64,000 nucleotides of DNA. It comes from Taklimakanibacter sp050251035. GTDB lineage: Bacteria > Pseudomonadota > Alphaproteobacteria > Rhizobiales > Aestuariivirgaceae. Numbering within the stretch: position 1 is the stretch's first letter; every line of letters starts with the position of its first letter. Both the position numbers and the translations under genes were made by a program. Shown one piece after another: positions 53,501 to 62,050 of the stretch. The DNA is taken from NCBI GenBank assembly GCA_050251035.1, contig JBFWNN010000006.1:1-64000 (forward strand). The letters are read 5' to 3'. The notes under the pieces were generated by a model. It had not been told where the DNA came from and made no database searches. It saw only the letters and a program-made list of their open reading frames with translations.

Positions 53501-54222
53501 TCGCCGCGCAGCCTGGAGAAGTTGGAGCCGGTGCCCGAGCCGTATTTGAACAGGCGGGCTTCGCGCACCCACAGATCCATGATGCCGCCTTCGTTGACGA
53601 GGTCGTCCTCGATCGACTGGATGAAGCAGGCGTGGGGCTGGGGATGCTCATAGGCCGACTTCGACTTGACGAGCTTGCCGGTTTCGAAATCGACATAATA
53701 ATGGCCTTGGCCCGGGCCATCGATGCCATAGGCCCAATGCAGGCCGGTATTGAACCATTGCGGCGAGTTGGGCGCGCATTTCTGGGTGGCGAGCATGTAG
53801 CAGAGCTCGTCATAAAAGGCGCGGGCGTCTTCCTCGCCGTCGAAATAGCCGCCCTTCCAGCCCCAATAGGTCCAGGTGCCGGCCAGCCGGTTGAAGACTT
53901 CCTTGGAGCTGATCTCGCCGCGGGTGCGCTCCTTGGGCGAGAGGGCGGCCAAGGCGGCGTCATCTGGAATCGAACGCCAGAGCCAGGAGGGAACGGTTTC
54001 TTCCTCGACGCGCTTCAGGGCCACGGGCACGCCCGCTTTGCGGAAATATTTCTGGGCCAGGATGTCGGACGCGACCTGGCTCCAGGCGGCGGGGACCTCG
54101 ATGTCCGCCAGGCGGAAGACGATGGAGCCGTCCGGGTTCTTGATCTCGCTCACCGCCTTTCGGAAATCCAGACCCTCATAGGCATCCTGACCCGGTTGCG
54201 TGTAGCGGCGCTCGATCTTCAT
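50518..54222 (-). CDS. nrdJ: Vitamin B12-dependent ribonucleotide reductase (class II)
   Basis: 1234 residues, the long proteobacterial form. Catalytic regions include the NPCSEYMFLDDTACNLASLN core, GTGSNFSRLRGEN, and the C-terminal NPCGRLGKRYLSVDSHIR. The extreme C-terminus has a zinc ribbon CNEC...CLKCDTC. The enzyme reduces ribonucleotides using adenosylcobalamin and needs no oxygen, supplying DNA precursors in all conditions. A pair of NrdR boxes lies about 230-280 bases upstream (54452-54498), so control by the ribonucleotide reductase repressor is likely. The start is ATG 54222. Confidence 0.95.
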   Translation of the reverse strand: MKIERRYTQPGQDAYEGLDFRKAVSEIKNPDGSIVFRLADIEVPAAWSQVASDILAQKYFRKAGVPVALKRVEEETVPSWLWRSIPDDAALAALSPKERTRGEISSKEVFNRLAGTWTYWGWKGGYFDGEEDARAFYDELCYMLATQKCAPNSPQWFNTGLHWAYGIDGPGQGHYYVDFETGKLVKSKSAYEHPQPHACFIQSIEDDLVNEGGIMDLWVREARLFKYGSGTGSNFSRLRGENERLSGGGKSSGLMSFLKIGDRAAGAIKSGGTTRRAAKMVVVDIDHPDVEDYIDWKVKEEQKVAALVTGSKVVRKALSAIMKACVNCEGPGTDCFEIEKNPALKRAVKDARRNMVPDNYIKRVIQFARQGYKDITFDTYDTDWDGEAYRTVSGQNSNNSVRVTDDFLNAVESDRTWELTSRLTGKTTKTIQARALWDKIGYAAWASADPGIQFHTTINDWHTCPASGEIRASNPCSEYMFLDDTACNLASLNLLQFRQDDGTFDVASFEHGVRLWTIVLEISVLMAQFPSKEIARLSYEFRTLGLGFANIGGLLMTAGISYDSHEGRAICGAISAIMTGISYATSAEMAAALGPFPGFEKNRDHMLRVMRNHRRAAYGAAVGYEGVKTAPVPLDELSCPEKALIVHARAAWDKAVNLGEAHGYRNAQSTVIAPTGTIGLVMDCDTTGIEPDFALVKFKKLAGGGYFKIINQAVPEALRTLGYGVDEIETIVSYAVGHGSLADSPAINHQALKSKGFGDAEIAKVEAGLASAFDIKFVFNKFTLGEAFCKTTLKLGDEQLNDFGFDLLSHLGFAKADIERANIHVCGAMTLEGAPGLKDEHLPVFDCANPCGRLGKRYLSVDSHIRMMAASQPFISGAISKTINMPNDASVEECNEAYLLSWKLALKANALYRDGSKLSQPLSAQLVEDDEAEEDLAETLAGKPQVQRVEKVIEKIVEVMVKREREVMPQRRKGYTQKAIVGGHKVYLHTGEYEDGRLGEIFIDMHKEGTALRAMMNNFAIAVSTGLQYGVPLEKFVEAFTFTRFEPAGLVQGNQSIKNATSILDYVFRELAVSYLGRHDLAHVEPSDIGFDALGKGVEDGSAPPPAPVPAARVLSSGFVRRNLNTRNVVVMPTGGTTAGTSPAHALQMRAAETYGTSALAVAEARVAEVHVHEHHEEHVHVHAAPAALELDRRTEARMKGYEGDSCNECGNYTMVRNGTCLKCDTCGSTSGCS

Positions 54223-54669
54223 AATGTCCCTCGTTCTTCTTCAACTGTTGGCCTGAGGTGGACGCGCAAGACTCCACCCACCGGCTCCATTCACCCGTGT
54301 TTGACGACGCAAAACTCCCTATCCCCGGGAACGACACCCCCGTGGATCAAGCAGCATTATTTTGGGTTTTTCGTTGTCTGAGAGCCGGCTTTTGCCCCGG
54401 TTCTCGCTACCCCTCAGCCTCAGGACTCAATCTATTACATCGTCATAGGAACGTCAACAGGTAGTGTATTGCCAAATCCTTAACACTAGATATTGTGTCC
54501 ACAGTTGACGATCGCCTGTGGATAAAAGAGACTGCGCCACGATTCGGCGCACCCTCGCAAGCAAACCTTGGGCTTGACTGGGAAAACGCGGGAAAAGGGC
54601 CGATTCTCGGATGCGCCGGCGGACGTGCGCAATCTTTCGGCGGCGCGCCGATCGAGTCCGCGGCCTGTA
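54223..54669. other. nrdJ upstream region
   Basis: 447 bases with no gene. It holds the NrdR box pair, AT-rich tracts that could be promoters for nrdJ and the DUF4173 gene, and a long leader for nrdJ (about 230 bases from the boxes to ATG). No clear cobalamin riboswitch core (GCCACTG-type box) was seen. Confidence 0.6.
54452..54498 (-). promoter_or_regulatory. NrdR box pair upstream of nrdJ
   Basis: ACACTAGATATTGTGT at 54483-54498 fits the NrdR consensus (ACACWATATATWGTGT type) closely. A weaker copy, CGTCAACAGGTAGTGT at 54452-54467, keeps the TAGTGT half. Their spacing is 31 bases, the usual three helical turns for paired NrdR boxes. NrdR represses ribonucleotide reductase genes when dATP is high. 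Confidence 0.82.
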
Positions 54670-56184
54670 TCATGGCGCCTTCCAAAGTCGCAGTGCCGGA
54701 GGCGGAGCAGGTGGGACGAGCGGGCTGAACAGGCGCTCGCCGGCCCAGGTCCATGTCCGCCAGTCGCCCTGCCGGGCCTCGAGATCGCGGTAAAGCCTGT
54801 CCCTGACCTGGGCGGCATAGGGCTGGTGTCCGTTCTGGTTCATGTACCAGTCGAGCGCCGGCAAGGATGCGGGGCCTAGCCCCCCGAGATAGCTGAGGTC
54901 GAGATGAACGCCGCGCCCCGTGACCTCATGGGCATGGCGGACATTGTAGTTCGCGATGATGCCGGGGAAATCCAGGAAGGTCGATATATAGAGCACGGCA
55001 ATGGCGGTGAGCGCATTGGCATTGATGAGCCAGCGTCCGCTTTTGCCGAGCGCGATGCGCCAGACGATGAGGACGATGCCGGTGGCGACCAGTCCCATCC
55101 AGATGAGGGCCGAAAGCCTGAGAAGGGTAAGGGAATAGTCCTCCACATAGTTCAGCGTGCGCAAGATGGCCGAGGCGACGAGAAAGATATTCTGCGCCAG
55201 CCACAAATATACGAAGACGCGGATCCGCGGGTCGTGCTCGGTCGGCGAGCCCCGGCGCAACGCCACGAGGACGAAGGCGCCGGCGAGGAGCGCCGTCAGG
55301 ATGAGCGGATAGGCGCCGCGATGCGCATATTGGGCATGGGTCATGCCGTTGGGCAGCGTCTCGCCAGTCCAGAGATAGGCGATGTCGAGGCCGTTCTGAA
55401 GGGCGAAGATCGCATTGCAGAGGATGAGGGCGACGAGCACGCTCGCCGGCGAGAACAGGCGCACGATGCGCTCGTCGAGCTTCTCGGCCTCGTAGTTCGC
55501 GGCCTTGGGGAGATAAGCGGCGGCCGTGCGCAACAGGCTCCAGGCCACGAGGCCAATCGTCACCCAAAGGGCGAAACGCTCGACGGTGAGGAGGGCGGCG
55601 AGGCCGTTCATATCCAATCGCCGGGCGAAACCCTCGAGGATAGGATTGGCCCAGATCAGGAGGGCACCGAACACAATAAGCGCCACCACGGGCAGGATGA
55701 GGGGTGTCAGCCGGAACCGGGCATGGCTGCGGCGCTTGGCTGCTTTCCGCAGAAGACCCAGATCCTTGAACGGGCGTATCGAGGTCGCCGAGGTAAATAC
55801 GGCGAGTTTCAGGAGCAGGTCGCGCGCGTCGGCGGGCTTGCCGAAAGTGGGGCGCAGCACCAGCAGAGCAAGCATTGCCCAGAGCAGCCCCGCTGTGAGC
55901 GCCCCCGGATCATTGAAGAGGGCGAGGCAGAGGCCCAGAGCGAGAGCGCCAAGCAGATAGTCGGCAGCCTCGGGGTGGGGCACCCGCAACGCCCAGACGA
56001 TGAGGAGAAGGGCAAGACCGAAGATGCCGAGCGTCGATCCGGCAGTGAGCCCCTCAGGTCCGAGAAACAGATGATCGGCAAGGAGCGCCAGAACCGGGAC
56101 CGCACCGGCTTTGGCCCAGAAGCGGGAAGGGATGTGTTCGAGAAAGGCACGTCCAAGCGGCAGAAAGCCGCTGAAGCTCGTCAT
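54670..56184 (-). CDS. DUF4173 polytopic membrane protein
   Basis: 504 residues from ATG 56184, with ten or more membrane helices and a soluble C-terminal tail (TWTWAGERLFSPLVPP). The segments AYLPKAANYEAEKLDERIVR and LRTLNYVEDYSLTLLRLSAL fit DUF4173 as I recall it. Family function is unknown. An in-frame ATG at 56250 adds 22 residues with no clear ribosome site. It is divergent from no close gene and lies downstream of the S41 peptidase on the same strand, 108 bases apart. Confidence 0.75.
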   Translation of the reverse strand: MTSFSGFLPLGRAFLEHIPSRFWAKAGAVPVLALLADHLFLGPEGLTAGSTLGIFGLALLLIVWALRVPHPEAADYLLGALALGLCLALFNDPGALTAGLLWAMLALLVLRPTFGKPADARDLLLKLAVFTSATSIRPFKDLGLLRKAAKRRSHARFRLTPLILPVVALIVFGALLIWANPILEGFARRLDMNGLAALLTVERFALWVTIGLVAWSLLRTAAAYLPKAANYEAEKLDERIVRLFSPASVLVALILCNAIFALQNGLDIAYLWTGETLPNGMTHAQYAHRGAYPLILTALLAGAFVLVALRRGSPTEHDPRIRVFVYLWLAQNIFLVASAILRTLNYVEDYSLTLLRLSALIWMGLVATGIVLIVWRIALGKSGRWLINANALTAIAVLYISTFLDFPGIIANYNVRHAHEVTGRGVHLDLSYLGGLGPASLPALDWYMNQNGHQPYAAQVRDRLYRDLEARQGDWRTWTWAGERLFSPLVPPAPPPALRLWKAP

Positions 56185-56292
56185 GAGACCGTCCCTCTTG
56201 CTTTTATGCGCGTGATGGAAGGACGGCCGCGCGGGTTTTGCATGACGCATTCGCGGCGGACCGGCGGTTGAATTGCGGAATGATCGAGGCGG

Positions 56293-57564
56293 CTAGTTGA
56301 GCTTTCGGATCAGGACATCGATGGCCGCATCGAGTTGCGGATCGGCGCCCCGGGCATAGCGGATGTCGAACGGCACCTCATGGTCGGGAGCGACGCCTAC
56401 GCCTTCCAGCCGTTCGCCGTCGACCGTCACGTCGGTGACGGCGATCAGCAGCAGGCTGCCGTTCGACTGCATGAAGGCGCGCCCGGCGAGGAGGGCCCCG
56501 GCGCTTCTCGTTCCGACGACCTCGCCATAGCCGTATTTCTTGAAACCGTAGCTCAGCACTTCCTTGCCGCTGCGCGTGCCGCCATTGATGATGAGGATCA
56601 CCGGCTTGCGCCAGCGCGTGTTGACCGTCGAGGCGCCGTCGCGTCCGGTCAGGATCATGGTGGGGCTTCGGGCATTGAAGATGTCGAGATAATCGGGCTG
56701 CGCGCCGCCCCAGCCGTCGCGCAGGTCCCAGATGAGGGCGTCGGCGTCCTTGAATTTTCCCGAGATGAGCTCTTCGAGAAGCTCCTGATACTGCCGCCCC
56801 GCGTAAGACCAGATATGGACATAGCCCAGCCTGTGGCCGCCCTTTTCGATGAGGCGAGCGCCATTCTCCATGGCGGCGTAGAAGGTCTGGTCGGGGCGCA
56901 GCTTCTGGGGGACGACCGCGACGGTCTGGGGCTCGGCACCGGCTGCGCGCCGGATCGTCAAGTGCACGCTCCGTGCGACTTTGCCGGAGAAGGATCCGAT
57001 GGGCTCGAACCCCTTGCCGTCGGCGGCGACGATCTCGTCACCCACCGCGAGCCCGGCCGCGGCGGCCGGGAAGCCGGCGAGCAGGCCGCTGATGAAATGC
57101 CGGCCGTCGATGACGCGCGTGACCATGCCGACGCCCTCATAGGCGACTTCGCCCTTGGCGAAGCGCTTTTCGAGCTCGCGCCTGAGACTGTGGGAGAAGA
57201 TGTCGGCGAGATCGTAATAGGCGATGTCGTCCGGCGTGTAATAGCCGGTATGCGACGACTTCAGCTCCGCCAGCATACGGTTGATGATCTCGGCCACATT
57301 CGCTTTCGGCAGCGTGGCCTCGGCGCGGTATTTCCGGCCCACGGCGTTCCAGTCGAGACCTTTGAGCTTGGGATCGTAGAAGGACTCGCGCACCTCCTGC
57401 CAGGCTTCGTCGAATGCGCGCACATTCTCTGTGGCCGCCGGCCTCTCCAGCGTTTCGGCCTGCGCCGCCGCGCGGGCGGAGCGCGGTTCGTCCACCAGCG
57501 CCGCCGTGGCCGACGCGAGAGCCCAGATGAATGCCACGAAGGCTGAACGAGGGATGCTGCGCAT
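56293..57564 (-). CDS. Exported S41 family peptidase
   Basis: 423 residues. A signal segment (residues 1-25), an N-terminal helical part, a PDZ-like middle (GLAVGDEIVAADGKGFEPIG) and the S41 core with WDLRDGWGG and a catalytic serine in NGGTRSGKEVLSY. A GTRSAGALLAGR segment occupies the place where C-terminal processing peptidases often have their lysine, so the base may come from elsewhere. Members degrade or process exported proteins at the periplasmic side. It is an S41 variant instead of a canonical CtpA. Confidence 0.82.
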   Translation of the reverse strand: MRSIPRSAFVAFIWALASATAALVDEPRSARAAAQAETLERPAATENVRAFDEAWQEVRESFYDPKLKGLDWNAVGRKYRAEATLPKANVAEIINRMLAELKSSHTGYYTPDDIAYYDLADIFSHSLRRELEKRFAKGEVAYEGVGMVTRVIDGRHFISGLLAGFPAAAAGLAVGDEIVAADGKGFEPIGSFSGKVARSVHLTIRRAAGAEPQTVAVVPQKLRPDQTFYAAMENGARLIEKGGHRLGYVHIWSYAGRQYQELLEELISGKFKDADALIWDLRDGWGGAQPDYLDIFNARSPTMILTGRDGASTVNTRWRKPVILIINGGTRSGKEVLSYGFKKYGYGEVVGTRSAGALLAGRAFMQSNGSLLLIAVTDVTVDGERLEGVGVAPDHEVPFDIRYARGADPQLDAAIDVLIRKLN

Positions 57565-58102
57565 TGCTGTAGACCTTTTGTCCGATCCGCCGTTCAGGCT
57601 ACCATCACCGCGACATGGTCTCGGTCACAATCGCGCGATTCCCGCGTCTGTCCGTCATTCTGATTGACTTTGTGCGGCAAATGTGCGATTTGGGAAATAT
57701 CAGGATCGAATGATGTGCGCCCGGAGCAACCAGCTGCCGGGCTTTTTCATGACCGCTTCAACCCTGGTGTCCTCATGAGCCTCGCGCACTTCCTCATGTC
57801 GTGTCTGCGCGTCCTCGCGCGCGCGCTCCTATGCGCGCTCATGGCCGTTCATGCCGGGCGCCGCCTGCCGCCGCGCGTCACGCCGCGCCTGGCAAAGGCG
57901 GCGCTTGTGAAAGGTCTGAACGAGGATGACGGAACGACTGAATTCGCCGATGTCATGGACCATGGCCAAGCGAGCAAGACCTTCGGCCCATCGCGACCGA
58001 GGCGGCGGATTGCGGCGGTCTTGATGGCCGGATCGGCAGCCCCGGCATACGGCCGCGTAAGCAGCATGCGCCGCCCTGCCTGCCGCCAAGTAAAATAAGA
58101 GT
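57565..58102. other. 538-base gap, GC-rich, without a confident gene
   Basis: No gene is convincing. A long plus-strand frame from ATG 57775 to 58098 (see next entry) is open but low in protein character. An alternating purine-pyrimidine tract rich in GC lies at about 57806-57838 and might favour non-B DNA. The divergent promoter of the S41 gene should lie near 57565-57680. Confidence 0.5.
57775..58098 (+). CDS. Dubious hypothetical ORF
   Basis: 107 residues starting MSLAHFLMSCLRVLARALLC, then a basic, low-complexity chain. There is a possible N-terminal hydrophobic segment but no ribosome site, and the codon pattern does not follow that of sure genes. It is convergent with the MFS gene, ending only 4 bases from its stop. 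It could be a real small exported protein, but chance coding in GC-rich DNA is at least as likely. Confidence 0.22.
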   Translation: MSLAHFLMSCLRVLARALLCALMAVHAGRRLPPRVTPRLAKAALVKGLNEDDGTTEFADVMDHGQASKTFGPSRPRRRIAAVLMAGSAAPAYGRVSSMRRPACRQVK

Positions 58103-59653
58103 CTAGTGCCGCCCCAACATATCGGTGACGGGTTTTTCCGGCTTTCTCGCGAACAGCAGGGCCGCCAAGCCCAGGACCGCGATCGCCGCGAGCATCGTCC
58201 AGGCGTCGTTGACCGCCATCACCAGCGAATGTTTCTCGAGATCGGGCATGAGGTCGAGGAGGCGCATGGAATCGAGCCCGCCTGCGATGTCGGCGGGAGT
58301 CAGTCCGAAGAGGTCGAGGGTTTGGGGATCGCCCGCCTTGAGCTTCTCGGTGAGCGTCTCGGCATGTTCCGGCCCGCGCGTGAACATGAGGGTGTCGATA
58401 AGCGATATGCCGATGGCGCCGCCGAGGTTGCGCATCATGTTGAACAGGCTGCTGCCGTCGCCGATCTCGTCGGGGCCGAGGCCGCCGAGCGCGATATGGG
58501 TCGGTGCCAGCAGGCACAGCATGACGGCGGCGCCGCGGATCACCTGCGGCCAGAACATCTCGTTGTAGTCGGTATCGACGGTCTCGTGGGTGCTGAGGCC
58601 GAGCCCCAGGGCGAAGAGGGTGAAGCCCAGGACCGTCAGCCAGCGCGCATCGATCTGTTTTTCGAGCTGCACCGCGACGGGCGCCATCAGGAGCTGGGCG
58701 GCGCCGGTCACCAGCATGATCTCGCCGATGCGCAAGGGACCATGGCCGCGCACGAAGGAGAGGAAGACCGGCATGAGATAGACCATGCCGAAAAGCGAGA
58801 TGCCGAGCGCGAAGCTCAAGACGCAGCCGGCGGCGAAATTGCGCCGGCCGAGGAGGCGGATGTCGACGACGGGATTGTCATGGGAGAGGGCGCGCTGGAT
58901 GAAGAATGCACCGAGGATGGCCGTGGCCGCGAACAGCCCGAGCACCGTTCCCGAGGTCCAGCCGTCATCGGGCGCCTGCTTGAGGGCGATCTCGAAAGCG
59001 GCCAATGCGCCGGCGAGGCAGATGAGGGAGAGCCAATCGAGCGTCTTGAGACCGGCGATGTCGCGCGGCTGCGGCCCGAAGCTCGCAAAAGCGACGGCGA
59101 TCGCGACGATGCCCGGCAGGACATTGATGAGGAAGAGCCAATGCCAGGACGTGGTCTCGGTGATCCAGCCGCCGACGATTGGTCCGAGCGTCGGCGCCAG
59201 CACCGCCACCACGCCGGCGATGGTGGTGGCGAGCGGATGGCTCCGGGGCGGAAACTGGAGGAAGATGGCGGCGAAGACCAGGGGGATGAGAACGCCGCCG
59301 GCAAAGCCCTGGACCACGCGCGCCGCGATCAGCGAGGCGAAGTCGAAGCTCGCCGCGCAGGCGATGGAGGCGAGCGTGAAGACGCTGAGCGCGATGATGA
59401 AGGTCCGCTTGAGGCCGAGGGTGCGGATGAAGAGACCGGTCAGGGGGATGGCGATGATCTCGGCGATGAGATAAGCGGTCTGGATCCAGCTCATCCGCTC
59501 AGGCCCGATGGCGAGCGCGTCCTGGATCACCGCGAGCGACGTCACTACGACCTGGATATCGAGGATCGCCATGAACATGCCGAGACACATGGCGGCGAAG
59601 CCCGCCCAGGTGGCGACCGTGGCTGCGAATCGATCGGAAGAGGCAGGCGTCAT
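58103..59653 (-). CDS. DHA2 family multidrug exporter (EmrB/QacA-like)
   Basis: 516 residues from ATG 59653, with about 14 membrane helices. The family motif LDIQVVVTSLAVIQDAL in helix 1 and the WIQTAYLIAEIIAIPLTGLF segment of helix 2 identify the DHA2 drug:H+ antiporters. A motif C-like AVLAPTLGPIVGGWI is present. A longer frame reaches 59914, but the added 87 residues are unlike a membrane protein. No adaptor (EmrA) gene is adjacent, so it may act alone across the inner membrane. The substrate is unknown. Confidence 0.9.
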   Translation of the reverse strand: MTPASSDRFAATVATWAGFAAMCLGMFMAILDIQVVVTSLAVIQDALAIGPERMSWIQTAYLIAEIIAIPLTGLFIRTLGLKRTFIIALSVFTLASIACAASFDFASLIAARVVQGFAGGVLIPLVFAAIFLQFPPRSHPLATTIAGVVAVLAPTLGPIVGGWITETTSWHWLFLINVLPGIVAIAVAFASFGPQPRDIAGLKTLDWLSLICLAGALAAFEIALKQAPDDGWTSGTVLGLFAATAILGAFFIQRALSHDNPVVDIRLLGRRNFAAGCVLSFALGISLFGMVYLMPVFLSFVRGHGPLRIGEIMLVTGAAQLLMAPVAVQLEKQIDARWLTVLGFTLFALGLGLSTHETVDTDYNEMFWPQVIRGAAVMLCLLAPTHIALGGLGPDEIGDGSSLFNMMRNLGGAIGISLIDTLMFTRGPEHAETLTEKLKAGDPQTLDLFGLTPADIAGGLDSMRLLDLMPDLEKHSLVMAVNDAWTMLAAIAVLGLAALLFARKPEKPVTDMLGRH

Positions 59654-59912
59654 GCGATAGCCGGAACCGGGCAATGGGGGATCAGCAATAGCAAAAGAGG
59701 GGGCGGCATTCGAGGATGGCAGCGACAAGCGATTCGGCGTAGTCTCCCGAGATGCGATTTTCTTCGCCTCCAAATCGGCATGGGTTCCATCGCCCGCTCC
59801 TAGCGCCTTGTTCTTGACATGAGGTTCTTGGTAAGTCCGGCCTCGCCCGTCCCCGAGGCTCCCACCATCGTAATAACCTTGTGACTTTCCTGACTTAACA
59901 ACCGCCGGCCGC

Positions 59913-61928
59913 ATGGAGCATATACAGCCTTATCTCGATTATTTCGCCCAGCATCCCGGCTGGGCGATCGCCGTCGTCTTCCTGATTGCCTTTGGGGAAG
60001 CCCTGCTCATCATCGGCCTGTTCGTGCCCTCGACCGCGGTGCTGGTGGGCGCCGGCATGCTGGTCGGAACCGGGCATCTCGAATTCTGGCCGGTCTTCAT
60101 CGCCACGGCCGTCGGCGCCATTCTCGGCGATCAATTGTCCTATTGGGCCGGGCGCTTGTTCGGCGACCGTCTCAAGACCTTGTGGCCGCTCAACCGCTAT
60201 CCGGTCCTCGTCGCGCGCGGCGAGGATTTCGTGCGCAAGCACGGCGGCAAGTCGATCGCCATCGGGCGTTTCGTGCCGGGGGTCAAGGCGGTGGTGCCGG
60301 GCATCGTCGGCATGTTCGGCATGGGCCAGGTCTATTTTGCCGTCATCAACGTGACCTCCGGCCTGTTCTGGGCGGCGGCGCATGTGCTGCCGGGCATGCT
60401 GTTCGGCCAGGTGCTGGCCATGGCGGGCGAGCTCAGCGAGAGACTGCTGATCGTGCTCCTGGTGCTGCTGGTGTTGGTGGCGATCGCGGGGTGGCTCATC
60501 CGCCTGTTCATCGGCGGCCTCGGTCCCATCATCGAGAGCGCCCAGGACAGCTTCGCCGCCTGGGCGCAAAGGCAGCCGGGCCGTTTCTGGCCGCGCATCG
60601 GCGCCGTGATCTCGCCCGCCCATCCGGGATCGCTGGCGATCATCCTGTTCGCGGCGCTCGCGGTCACGGCCCTGATCGCCTTCCTGCACATCATGAGCAG
60701 CGTCTTCGGCCAGTCGACGCTGATCGATGCCGACCTTTCGATCCACAACATGATGCAGGGCCTGCGCAATGCGCCGGGCGACGAGATCATGACCATCGTC
60801 ACCATGCTGGGCGACGGCTTCGTCATGATCTCGGGGGGCCTCGCCATCGTCGCCTGGCTCCTCTGGCGGCGCGAATGGCGCATCGCGGTGGCGGCCTTCG
60901 TCACCATCCTCGCCGCCCGGCTGTTCGTGCCTTTGATGAAATTGTGGCTGCAGCGGCCGCGGCCGCTAGAGCTCTCGGGCCTGCCCGAGGTCTTCAGCTT
61001 TCCTTCGGGCCATACGACCTTCGCCACCGTGACGCTCGGCGTCTTCGCGGTGCTGGCCAGCCACGGCCTCAGGAGCTGGGGCAAGGCGGTGGTGTTCGCC
61101 GCCGTCGGCATCGCCGTCATCGCCATCGCCTATTCGCGCATCTATCTCGGCGCCCATTGGATGTCGGACGTGCTGGGCGGCTTCCTGTTCGGCGCGGTGA
61201 TGATCGCAGCCTTCGGCATCGCCATCGAAGCGGTGCCGCCGCGCCGCATCAAGCCCTTGGGCCTGACGGTCGCGACCTTGCTCGCTTTCGCGGTCGCGGG
61301 ATCGGTCCATATCGTGCGCGACTACACGGCCAATGCCGATATCTATACGCCGCGCGAGGCCATCGTTCTCTATGACCGCGAGCAATGGGAGACGGGCTCC
61401 TGGGCGAGCCTGGCGCGCCAGCGCATCGATCTTTCCGGGCGCAGCGACGAACCGTTCGCGGTGCAATGGGCCGGCAATCCGACGCCGCTCGGCGAAGCGC
61501 TCGGCAAGGAGGACTGGACGGAGGAGGCCAAATGGTCCTGGACGCTGGGGCTGGCCTATCTCGACCCGCAACGCGGCCTCGCCGACCTGCCGCCGCGCCC
61601 GGCCTTGCACCAGGGCCGGCTGGCCGACCTGACCTGGACGAAGCCGGTGGCGGGCCGGCCCGACGAGCGCCTGGTCCTGCGCGCCTGGAAGACCGATGTG
61701 ATGATCGGTCAGGCGGAGCAGACCTATCCCGTCTATCTCATGAGCCTCATGCGCGAGCGCTTGCGCCGCGGCTTCAATCTCTATGCGGTTCCCTCGCCGG
61801 CCTTGCCCGAGCCCGTCGAACGTGAGGGCCTGGCCGCCCTGATCCGGTCGATCCCCACGATCAGGGTGGTCGAGGCGCGCGGACTCGACGTCAAGGACGG
61901 CCTGACCCTGGTCGACGCCATGAAATGA
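59913..61928 (+). CDS. DedA-PAP2-LssY fusion protein
   Basis: 671 residues. Residues 1-205 form a DedA (SNARE-associated) domain with GEALLIIGLFVPSTAVLVGA and a later GRFVPGVKAVVPGIVG. Residues about 240-440 form a PAP2 phosphatase domain: KLWLQRPRP, then PSGHTT with H367, then SRIYLGAHWMSD. The last 220 residues match the LssY C-terminal type (WETGSWASLARQRIDLSGRS and FNLYAVPSP). DedA proteins move or flip lipids and PAP2 enzymes remove lipid phosphates, so the fusion could recycle undecaprenyl-phosphate or dephosphorylate phospholipids in the inner membrane. The combination is inference. Confidence 0.88.
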   Translation: MEHIQPYLDYFAQHPGWAIAVVFLIAFGEALLIIGLFVPSTAVLVGAGMLVGTGHLEFWPVFIATAVGAILGDQLSYWAGRLFGDRLKTLWPLNRYPVLVARGEDFVRKHGGKSIAIGRFVPGVKAVVPGIVGMFGMGQVYFAVINVTSGLFWAAAHVLPGMLFGQVLAMAGELSERLLIVLLVLLVLVAIAGWLIRLFIGGLGPIIESAQDSFAAWAQRQPGRFWPRIGAVISPAHPGSLAIILFAALAVTALIAFLHIMSSVFGQSTLIDADLSIHNMMQGLRNAPGDEIMTIVTMLGDGFVMISGGLAIVAWLLWRREWRIAVAAFVTILAARLFVPLMKLWLQRPRPLELSGLPEVFSFPSGHTTFATVTLGVFAVLASHGLRSWGKAVVFAAVGIAVIAIAYSRIYLGAHWMSDVLGGFLFGAVMIAAFGIAIEAVPPRRIKPLGLTVATLLAFAVAGSVHIVRDYTANADIYTPREAIVLYDREQWETGSWASLARQRIDLSGRSDEPFAVQWAGNPTPLGEALGKEDWTEEAKWSWTLGLAYLDPQRGLADLPPRPALHQGRLADLTWTKPVAGRPDERLVLRAWKTDVMIGQAEQTYPVYLMSLMRERLRRGFNLYAVPSPALPEPVEREGLAALIRSIPTIRVVEARGLDVKDGLTLVDAMK

Positions 61929-61956
61929 CGCCCGGCAGGACGGACTGGACAAAATC

Positions 61957-61990
61957 GGCCAATTCCGCCATTCAGGCGGGTGAATTTGGC
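61957..61990. terminator. Imperfect hairpin after the DedA-PAP2 fusion
   Basis: GGCCAATTCCGCC (61957-61969) pairs imperfectly with GGCGGGTGAATTTGGC (61975-61990). There is no clear T run, so it may be a weak terminator. Confidence 0.4.
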
Positions 61991-62050
61991 GCATGAGCAG
62001 GCGGGAAACCAGCCCATTTCTTCTGGCCCATGCGCGTGAAAGGTGACGAT

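Noticed and set aside
50674..54381. 1235-codon plus-strand frame opposite nrdJ
   Set aside because: Antisense shadow of nrdJ, whose minus-strand product matches the class II reductase in full.
54223..54470. Cobalamin riboswitch upstream of nrdJ
   Set aside because: No B12-box-like core or characteristic paired regions could be made out; the NrdR boxes explain regulation better.
59654..59914. N-terminal extension of the DHA2 exporter to 603 residues
   Set aside because: The additional 87 residues are polar and low in family character; ATG 59653 begins right before the first membrane helix.
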